From Gammaproteobacteria bacterium (GTDB lineage Bacteria > Pseudomonadota > Gammaproteobacteria > Xanthomonadales > Rhodanobacteraceae), in the NCBI GenBank assembly GCA_005877675.1, contig VBNZ01000184.1:1-9563 (forward strand): DNA of 9,563 bases. Reading direction: 5' to 3'. A program made the translations under genes and the position numbers. Below the pieces are notes generated by a model. The model worked only from the letters and a program-made list of their open reading frames with translations, ran no database searches and had not been told where the DNA came from. Positions 1 to 5,047 of this stretch are shown piece after piece. Each line of letters opens with the position of its first letter. The first letter of the stretch is position 1.

Positions 1-1103
1 GCGCGGTCGGTGGAGCCTTCGGCTAGTTTCAGCAGAAAACTCTTGTCGATTTTCAGCTCACGCACCGGCAGTCGCCGCAGATACGCAAACGATGATTGGC
101 CCACACCAAAATCGTCGATCGCCAGATCGATGCCTTGGTCGGCGAGTCGGCGCAATACCTGGATCGCCGCCTCAGGTTTGCCCATGACTGCGCTTTCGGT
201 GACTTCGAGCATAATGCGCTGGGGTATCACGCCGTGGATTGTCAGCAATTCCCCGATGCGCGCCGGCAGGTCGGAATCGTCTAGGTCGCGCGCGGACAGA
301 TTCATCGCGAGCCGCAGCGCTCGCCCTTGCGTCGCCCAGGCGTGCGCATTGGCAATTCCAGCGGCAAGCATCCAGCGCGTCAGACGCCGGATATTGCCGG
401 TTTCCTCGGCCAGAGGAATGAATGCCTCGGGTGGTACGTAACCCAGCTTCGGATGCTCCCAGCGCGCCAGCGCTTCGGCGCCGTCGATGCGGCGCGTGGT
501 CAGATTGAGCTTTGGTTGGTAGTGCAAGTGCAGCTGGTTGCGCTCCAGGGCCTCGCGCAGATCGCTCATCAACGAGAGGCGTTCGGGTCGATGCGGATCG
601 GCCGCTGGATCGTAAACCGTAACCGGCTCTTCCGAGCCGAGTGCCGCGAACAGGGCCACTTCGGAGCGCTGCAACAGCAGGCTCGGATCGATTCCATGCG
701 ACGGGTACAAGGCGATGCCGACGGACGGCGCTACATCGATGGCAAGGTCCGCCTCACGGTACGGCTCGCCGAGCACATCGACAATACGGAACGCGAGCGC
801 AATTGCTTCGGACTGCTTGGCGTCGCGCAGCCACACGAGGAATTCCGTGTCGCTCGCACGTGCCACCAACGCCGCGCCGGCCGGCTTGCGGATTCGCGTT
901 CCGGCATCGCGCATCAGACGATCGCTGATCGCATGTCCGAGCGTCTTCACGATTTCCGGCAGGCGCACGAGTGCAACCATCAACAGCGCGCCGTGCATGC
1001 GTCCATTTGCAGTCAGGTCTTGTTGTATCGCGCCCTCGGCGGCCACCCGATTCGGCAAACCGGTCGTCGCATCATGGCCTGATTGAAAACGAATTTGGCT
1101 AGC
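1..1103 (-). pseudogene. 3' part of a frameshifted sensor/GGDEF/EAL gene (degenerate GGDEF, EAL phosphodiesterase module), cut by the window edge
   Basis: This reading frame is open from about 1103 down to base 1 and continues the gene that starts at 2101, in a different frame. It begins with the GGDEF-domain opening HDATTGLPNR (1076-1047). The active-site signature is ASDTEF (857-840) where a working cyclase has GGDEF, and the usual AMYxAKxxG stretch is also eroded, so diguanylate cyclase activity is unlikely. The EAL domain follows with its hallmarks: YQPK, EALARWEHP (EAL codons 476-468), MNLSARDL, LEVTES, IDDFGVG (about 119-99) and LKIDKSF. These are the metal- and substrate-binding positions of c-di-GMP phosphodiesterases. 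The last part of the EAL domain lies beyond the window. The inferred role is hydrolysis of c-di-GMP to pGpG at the cytoplasmic face of the inner membrane. The domain calls are secure; whether any product is made is doubtful because of the frameshift. Confidence 0.85.
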
Positions 1104-2101
1104 GCTGCACCAAGTTCGCCGACCTCGTCGTGCTGCACGATTTGCGGCGTCTGGCTGTAGTCGCCTGCGGCGATGCGTCTGGCGCTCGCAGCCAGTAATT
1201 CGACCGGTCGCGATACGCCGCGCGCGATGACGAGCGCAGCGACTACTCCAAATGCCAAACCAAGGGCAAGCAGGATGCCCCACGCCAGACCAACGGATCG
1301 ATAAGGTCGCAACGCATCGTCCAATGAATAGCCGAGCATGGCAACGATGGGCGCACTCGATTGCGAGGAACGCAGGTGCGTCGCCAGCGCAACATATTCG
1401 CGTCCGTTTATTGCGGCCACCGTGGGAGCACCCGGCAAGTCACCCGTAGGCATCAAGTGCGTCGCCAGTTGGATCTGATCGCTGCCGCGAGCGATCACTT
1501 GCCAGTGCCCGTCGCCAGTTTGAGTGACAAGCTCGATCGTGCTCGGCAAGATCGACTGCTCCTGCAGATGCGCAAGGAACATGTCGTCGACCGGAATGGC
1601 CGCAGCGATGAGAGCGATCAATGCAGGCGCCGACACCGGCACCACGACCATCCAGTAGGCGCGGCCGTCCCAGGCCACGATCGCCGCCGATGGCTTTTGC
1701 AACGCTGCGTCGGTCAGATCGGGAAAAGGGAATTTGTTTATAGGTGGAGAGCTTTCCGAGGTGTCCGCTTGAATCGCCCCATCGAGGCCCACCAGCAACA
1801 TGCGTGTCGCCCCGACTCGGTTGCCGTGATTGCGCAACGCCGAAAGCACGGTATCGCGATCGCTTTCGGCAATGGCTTTACGCAGCGCGAAGTCGAGCGT
1901 CAGCACCTGCACATTTTCGGCGACGCGTTCAGAGACGTCATCGAGTTGCCGCGCAAATACTCGCGCTGCCACGACCAGCTGCTGCTCGCCTTGAGTGATA
2001 AGTTGACGGCGGGTGACCTCGTACACAAGCCCCGCCGTCAGGATCTGCAGGATCGTGAGCGAAGCAACAAGAAACGATACCAGGCGGACGCGAAAGGTCA
2101 T
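1013..2101 (-). pseudogene. 5' part of the same gene: two-TM periplasmic sensor plus HAMP, running out of frame before the GGDEF domain
   Basis: The ATG at 2101 starts a 362-residue frame. It holds an N-terminal membrane segment (residues about 7-27), a long periplasmic region (about 30-268, including LTLDFALRKAIAESD and NHGNRVGATRMLLVGLDG), a second membrane segment (about 271-292) and a HAMP linker (about 293-334) ending DEVGELGAAL. The periplasmic region resembles the double-Cache type sensors found on GGDEF/EAL proteins; that subfamily call is from memory of family patterns. After GAALA the frame goes wrong and its last roughly 25 residues are nonsense up to a TGA at 1013. The GGDEF/EAL frame picks up as SQIRFQSG-HDATTGLPNR. 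Only about 16 residues separate GELG from HD, where relatives usually have about 26, so about 30 bases (not a multiple of three) appear to be missing. If translated as is, the product is a membrane sensor without output. It lies 11 bases downstream of the cupredoxin gene. Confidence 0.85.
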
Positions 2102-2112
2102 TCGTCCGGGCC

Positions 2113-2769
2113 TTAGTAGCTGGTGCGCTCGCGGTCTGCAACGGCCCGGGGATCGGGTAGTAGGGAAAGTGAAACCGCAAGCTGCTTGGCGTCGCCGGAT
2201 TCAGCGATATGCAACGGCTGAGCGGAATCCGGCCGCCCCGGGCGCAATTGCGGATGCCACACGCGCACGTCGAAATCGCCTGCGGGCAGGGCGTCTATGA
2301 TCGCCTGGCCATTGATGGCTGAACGCGCGATCCAGGGCGCGTCGGCAACATACAGATAGGTAATCATGCGGTCGTGAATATTGCATCCAACCGCAACGAC
2401 TCCGACTTGATCGAGTTGCAGCGGCGCGGAACTTTGACCCGACGTCAGCACAAACTCGAACCGTCGCGTGGGTGCGAACGAATACACATGATGCCGAGTC
2501 TGGTCACTGTTGTGGAACACGACACTATCGCCGGGCCGGAAGATCTCGACGTATGGATTGAAGGTCTCGGCCTTCTGATCGACGACCTTGGTTTCGGCGC
2601 TCGCTTTGCGTGTCGTCGCCGCTGTACTGTCGCGCGGCACGATCGTCACCACCGCGTCGGCCACGGCTGCGCCGCGAGCGTCGGTGATATGCACGGTCAA
2701 CTCTGCAGCGCCGAGCGAGCGGGTCAGCGCAAAGAAGGCCACGATTACACAGTACCGACAGCATTTCAC
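2113..2769 (-). CDS. exported cupredoxin-domain protein ('methylamine utilization protein'-like), type 1 copper site
   Basis: From the GTG at 2769 this is a 218-residue protein. That start has AAGGA seven bases upstream and gives a clean signal peptide (hydrophobic 8-19, likely cut after GAA at about residue 22). A longer frame up to 2847 would put 26 unlikely residues ahead of it. Residues 70-141 form a cupredoxin fold: FRPGDSVVFHNSDQTRHHVYSF followed by GCNIHDRM. Probable copper ligands are His94 (or His93), Cys129, His132 and Met135. The C-x2-H-x2-M spacing is that of amicyanin rather than plastocyanin. Residues about 150-185 (GQAIIDALPAGDFDVRVWHP) look like a carboxypeptidase-regulatory-type beta sandwich. 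It acts in the periplasm, probably in electron transfer or copper-linked sensing. No methylamine dehydrogenase genes are nearby, so a role in methylamine use is not supported. Its stop lies 11 bases before the sensor/GGDEF/EAL start, consistent with one operon. Confidence 0.85.
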   Translation of the reverse strand: MKCCRYCVIVAFFALTRSLGAAELTVHITDARGAAVADAVVTIVPRDSTAATTRKASAETKVVDQKAETFNPYVEIFRPGDSVVFHNSDQTRHHVYSFAPTRRFEFVLTSGQSSAPLQLDQVGVVAVGCNIHDRMITYLYVADAPWIARSAINGQAIIDALPAGDFDVRVWHPQLRPGRPDSAQPLHIAESGDAKQLAVSLSLLPDPRAVADRERTSY

Positions 2770-2776
2770 AGCCTGT

Positions 2777-2781
2777 TCCTT
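2777..2781 (-). promoter_or_regulatory. ribosome binding site deciding the GTG start of the cupredoxin gene
   Basis: The minus strand reads AAGGA here, with a seven-base spacer to the GTG at 2769-2767. No comparable site precedes the longer upstream frame, and the signal peptide begins immediately after this GTG. Confidence 0.65.
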
Positions 2782-2845
2782 GGTTGCCGTGACTCTTCGT
2801 GCAAACCCAACGCATGGCATACGGGTACGCGCCGCCGTTAACCAC

Positions 2846-2877
2846 ACCGGTGTATGTCGATTAAACGATACACCGGT
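2846..2877. promoter_or_regulatory. inverted repeat upstream of the cupredoxin operon, probable operator
   Basis: ACCGGTGTAT (2846-2855) and ATACACCGGT (2868-2877) are perfect 10-base inverted arms separated by 12 bases. The left arm is itself the centre of the palindrome ACACCGGTGT (2844-2853). A third ACCGGT core follows at 2894-2899. Three CACCGGT/ACCGGT cores within about 55 bases, 75-130 bases upstream of the cupredoxin start, suggest binding sites for a dimeric regulator of that operon. I could not fit a convincing sigma-70 promoter around them. The repeat could also form an RNA hairpin, but no U tract follows it on either strand. Confidence 0.5.
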
Positions 2878-2910
2878 TCATCGGCAACGGGATACCGGTG
2901 ACCGGCTCGG

Positions 2911-2945
2911 AAAAAAAAACAGCCTGTCGCCCTCCTTGCGGCAGG
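2911..2945 (-). terminator. intrinsic terminator of the DUF2169-like lipoprotein gene
   Basis: Read on the minus strand, CCTGCCGC (2945-2938) pairs with GCGACAGG (2930-2923) across a seven-base loop, with one C/A mismatch. Three bases later comes a run of nine T (2919-2911). This is a standard rho-independent terminator, about 80 bases past the stop codon of the lipoprotein gene at 3025. It separates that gene from the cupredoxin operon. Confidence 0.8.
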
Positions 2946-2969
2946 ACCCAAATAGATGCGTAAGGCCGT

Positions 2970-2987
2970 CAACGCGGGTACGCGTTG
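2970..2987. repeat. short GC-rich hairpin between the lipoprotein stop and its terminator
   Basis: CAACGCG (2970-2976) and CGCGTTG (2981-2987) are perfect seven-base arms with a four-base loop. The hairpin lies in the 3' untranslated stretch of the lipoprotein transcript, 38 bases beyond its stop and ahead of the terminator. It may protect the 3' end of the message or may have no role; no T tract follows it. Confidence 0.5.
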
Positions 2988-3024
2988 CTTGACGCCAGTA
3001 CTGCCTGAGGCCGCTGCGCGGTCA

Positions 3025-3987
3025 TCAAAACCGCGATTGGCCAAAGATTGCCAAGTTTGGAATGCGTGACGCGTTTGCGCAGGGCTCGATTGCGAGAACG
3101 CGTGGCGGAGCGCATTGTGCCAAGTCATCGAGCGTCGCCTGCGTCCTTTGCTCGTAGCGCTCGGCTGTCTCGTCCGATGCGGGTTTCCCGCCGGGGAATA
3201 TCCCGCGAAATTCAACCTTGCGCAATGCAGGTATCGTGGCAAAAGTGCCCTGATACTGCAGCACGACGCGTCGCTGTGGAAGGTCGACAGTAACGAGCAC
3301 GACCCGCATAGGTGTTGGGATCATCGCGCCCGATACGTAGCGCAGCAACACAAATGGGACAAATGGTTGCGGTAGCGTCAGATCGAGTGGCGCGCCGCTC
3401 GCAGGCTTGATGCGAATTCGTGCATTCGAAGGCAGATAGTCATCAAGTCTCCACCCTGTGCTTACGTGGTGCACCCCGACGCAAGGAGCATAGTAGTACT
3501 CTGGCGTGCGCACTTGAGGGCCGCGATATTGCATCGCGCCACTGCCATCGTCGGTCAACGAACGCAGCGGCATTTTCTTGCCCGACGAAGTCTTCACCTC
3601 TTCCAACTTGCCGCCTTCGATGAGAAAGCCGGTATAGGGAAACCATGTAGTGATTTGATTGATGGCAGCGCCGCTGCTCTCGCAATCGTGTTCCTTGCTC
3701 GGATCAGGGTCCCTGTCGATCACCCTCTCGCCATCGCCAAGCAATTGAAGCGCTCCATCTTCGCGGATCGAAAATGTCGCCTTCGCTACCAGTGAGTAGT
3801 AGTGTCCTGCAGCATCATCGCCCGTCAACAACAAAACGGGGAACGGCGTCAAATTGACTACTTGTGGAGCAGCGGGTGCTGCAGACCGCTGCACGACAGC
3901 AGGCGGACTCTTCTTTTGAGCAGGCGTGGTACATGCGCTTAAAGCGAGTGCGAGCGTGAGCAAGCAATAGCGAATGCCGGTAATCAC
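3025..3987 (-). CDS. lipoprotein with a DUF2169-like domain, function unknown
   Basis: The GTG at 3987 is preferred. It is preceded by AAGGAG and starts a lipoprotein signal peptide (hydrophobic residues about 9-17, lipobox LSAC, lipidated Cys19). The frame could open as far up as 4074, but that would bury the signal. The mature protein has a proline/alanine-rich linker to about residue 43. It then has a region resembling DUF2169: NLTPF (45-49), a D-x2-G-x2-Y turn, VAKATFSI, and near the C-terminus VVLVTVDLPQRRVVLQYQGTF, which matches the family's LDT-x-ID/valine-rich closing strands. DUF2169 proteins are often encoded in type VI secretion clusters, where they are thought to help load effectors. 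No such gene is in this window, and here the domain is tethered by a lipid anchor, so a direct link is not supported. It is 320 residues long. The gene stands alone, with its own terminator and a 141-base gap to the slipin gene. Confidence 0.75.
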   Translation of the reverse strand: MITGIRYCLLTLALALSACTTPAQKKSPPAVVQRSAAPAAPQVVNLTPFPVLLLTGDDAAGHYYSLVAKATFSIREDGALQLLGDGERVIDRDPDPSKEHDCESSGAAINQITTWFPYTGFLIEGGKLEEVKTSSGKKMPLRSLTDDGSGAMQYRGPQVRTPEYYYAPCVGVHHVSTGWRLDDYLPSNARIRIKPASGAPLDLTLPQPFVPFVLLRYVSGAMIPTPMRVVLVTVDLPQRRVVLQYQGTFATIPALRKVEFRGIFPGGKPASDETAERYEQRTQATLDDLAQCAPPRVLAIEPCANASRIPNLAIFGQSRF

Positions 3988-3991
3988 GAAT

Positions 3992-3997
3992 CTCCTT
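3992..3997 (-). promoter_or_regulatory. ribosome binding site deciding the GTG start of the lipoprotein gene
   Basis: The minus strand reads AAGGAG with a four-base spacer to the GTG at 3987-3985. The spacer is short but the core is strong, and the lipoprotein signal peptide follows directly. Confidence 0.6.
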
Positions 3998-4128
3998 GTG
4001 CCGCGGGGATTGCAGGCCAAAGCTGCTTGGCATCTTCTGTTAGTGCTTCTTCGCAAGCGCGAAGCGTCTCCCACGGCTAGTCGGCCGCAGCAGGCTCATA
4101 CGCACCACGGTTCAGTGATGCCGCCAAG

Positions 4129-4908
4129 CTACCCCTTGGGAGGCAGCTCTTTGGCATGCTGCTCGCGCACATATTCGCTGACACTCTTCGCGAGCGACAC
4201 GAAATCCGACGGGATCATCAGCACCGTGGTGCTGTTATTTTCCGCGCCAACTTCCGTGACCATTTGCATGCGCCGCAGCTCGACGGCGACCGGATTATTT
4301 GCCATCTGCAGTGCGGCATCCGAGAGCTTCTTGGAAGCTTCCAATTCCGCCTCCGCCTTGATAATGCGTGCGCGTTTCTCGCGAATCGCCTGCGCCTGCA
4401 TGGCCATCACTTCCTGCATGGCGGCCGGCAGCTCCACATCCTTCATTTCGAACCTCTCCACCTCGATACCCCAGGCTTCGGTCGAACCGGCGATATTCTG
4501 CCGCAGCAACTGATTGATCTTGTTGCGCTCCTGCAGGACCTCATCGAGATCATGTTGCCCAATGGAGTTGCGTAAACTCGTCAGAGCCAATTGGTAGACA
4601 GCCGCAGGGGCGTCCGCGACCGCTATCACAGACTTCGCCGCATCCACGACTCGATACCATAAGACAGCGTTGAGCTTCACCGTGACGCTGTCGCGCGTGA
4701 TGGTTTCCTGTTGTTCGGCGGACACTGTCCGCGTGCGGATGTCGATCGTCACCACACGTTCGATACCCAGGGGAATGATCCAGTATAAGCCTGGGCCACG
4801 CAGCCCGACATAGCGGCCGAGTCGAAATACAACGCCGCGTTGATACTCTTGCGCGATGCGGATTCCTGACAGCAGGACGACGACAATGATGATGGTCAGA
4901 AATATCAT
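4129..4908 (-). CDS. slipin family protein (stomatin-like, SPFH domain)
   Basis: This is a 259-residue protein with one N-terminal hydrophobic anchor (residues about 1-17). The SPFH/band-7 domain follows: IAQEYQRGVVFRLGRYVGLRGPGLYWIIP, then IDIRTRTV and SAEQQETITRDSVTVKLNAVLWYRV. A charged helical, coiled-coil-forming stretch comes next (VELPAAMQEVMAMQAQAIREKRARIIKAEAE). These are the standard slipin motifs and the length is normal for bacterial members. Slipins assemble into large membrane oligomers that organise membrane microdomains and may control partner proteases. Many are encoded next to an NfeD-type protein; none is visible here, the flanking genes being an S9 peptidase and a DUF2169-like lipoprotein. 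The ribosome binding site is weak (GAGACAGG), but the hydrophobic start supports the ATG at 4908. The gap to the upstream peptidase gene is 139 bases, so it may have its own promoter. Confidence 0.92.
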   Translation of the reverse strand: MIFLTIIIVVVLLSGIRIAQEYQRGVVFRLGRYVGLRGPGLYWIIPLGIERVVTIDIRTRTVSAEQQETITRDSVTVKLNAVLWYRVVDAAKSVIAVADAPAAVYQLALTSLRNSIGQHDLDEVLQERNKINQLLRQNIAGSTEAWGIEVERFEMKDVELPAAMQEVMAMQAQAIREKRARIIKAEAELEASKKLSDAALQMANNPVAVELRRMQMVTEVGAENNSTTVLMIPSDFVSLAKSVSEYVREQHAKELPPKG

Positions 4909-4969
4909 GCCTGTCTCACTATGCGTGGCTGTTGCCGCATGATAGCGCAGACCTTCGCAGCGGGTCGCT

Positions 4970-5002
4970 CGCGCAATCCCACGGCATCAGCCTGATTGCG
5001 CG
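4970..5002. repeat. perfect 9-base inverted repeat between the S9 peptidase and slipin genes
   Basis: CGCGCAATC (4970-4978) and GATTGCGCG (4994-5002) are perfect inverted arms with a 15-base spacer, 62 bases upstream of the slipin start and 46 bases past the peptidase stop. A further GCAATC lies at 5012-5017. It could be an operator for the slipin gene or a hairpin at the 3' end of the peptidase message. No T tract follows, so it is not a typical intrinsic terminator. Confidence 0.5.
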
Positions 5003-5047
5003 GACACCAGTGCAATCGAGGCCATGCTGTCCACCTGGGAGAGAATC

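Noticed and set aside
327..1082. Long plus-strand open frame of about 251 codons
   Set aside because: It lies antisense to the GGDEF/EAL coding sequence, whose minus-strand reading shows clear family motifs. The plus frame has none and reflects high-GC codon bias.
1040..1125. Programmed ribosomal frameshift joining sensor and GGDEF/EAL frames
   Set aside because: No typical slippery heptamer with downstream structure stands out, and the linker is too short compared with relatives. A deletion explains both the frame change and the missing residues.
1361..2116. Long plus-strand open frame of about 251 codons
   Set aside because: Antisense shadow of the sensor domain. No motif or convincing ribosome site, and an arginine/glutamine/histidine-rich composition typical of shadows.
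2113..2769. Methylamine utilization (mau) locus
   Set aside because: Only the cupredoxin-like protein is present; no methylamine dehydrogenase subunits or maturation genes are visible, so the family name does not imply the pathway.
4049..4064. Hairpin CTTCGC-AAGC-GCGAAG after the slipin gene as a terminator
   Set aside because: No T run follows on the minus strand, and the six-base stem is common by chance in GC-rich DNA.
4125..4140. CCAAG/CTTGG hairpin around the slipin stop codon
   Set aside because: Five-base stem overlapping the stop codon, with no T tract; likely chance.
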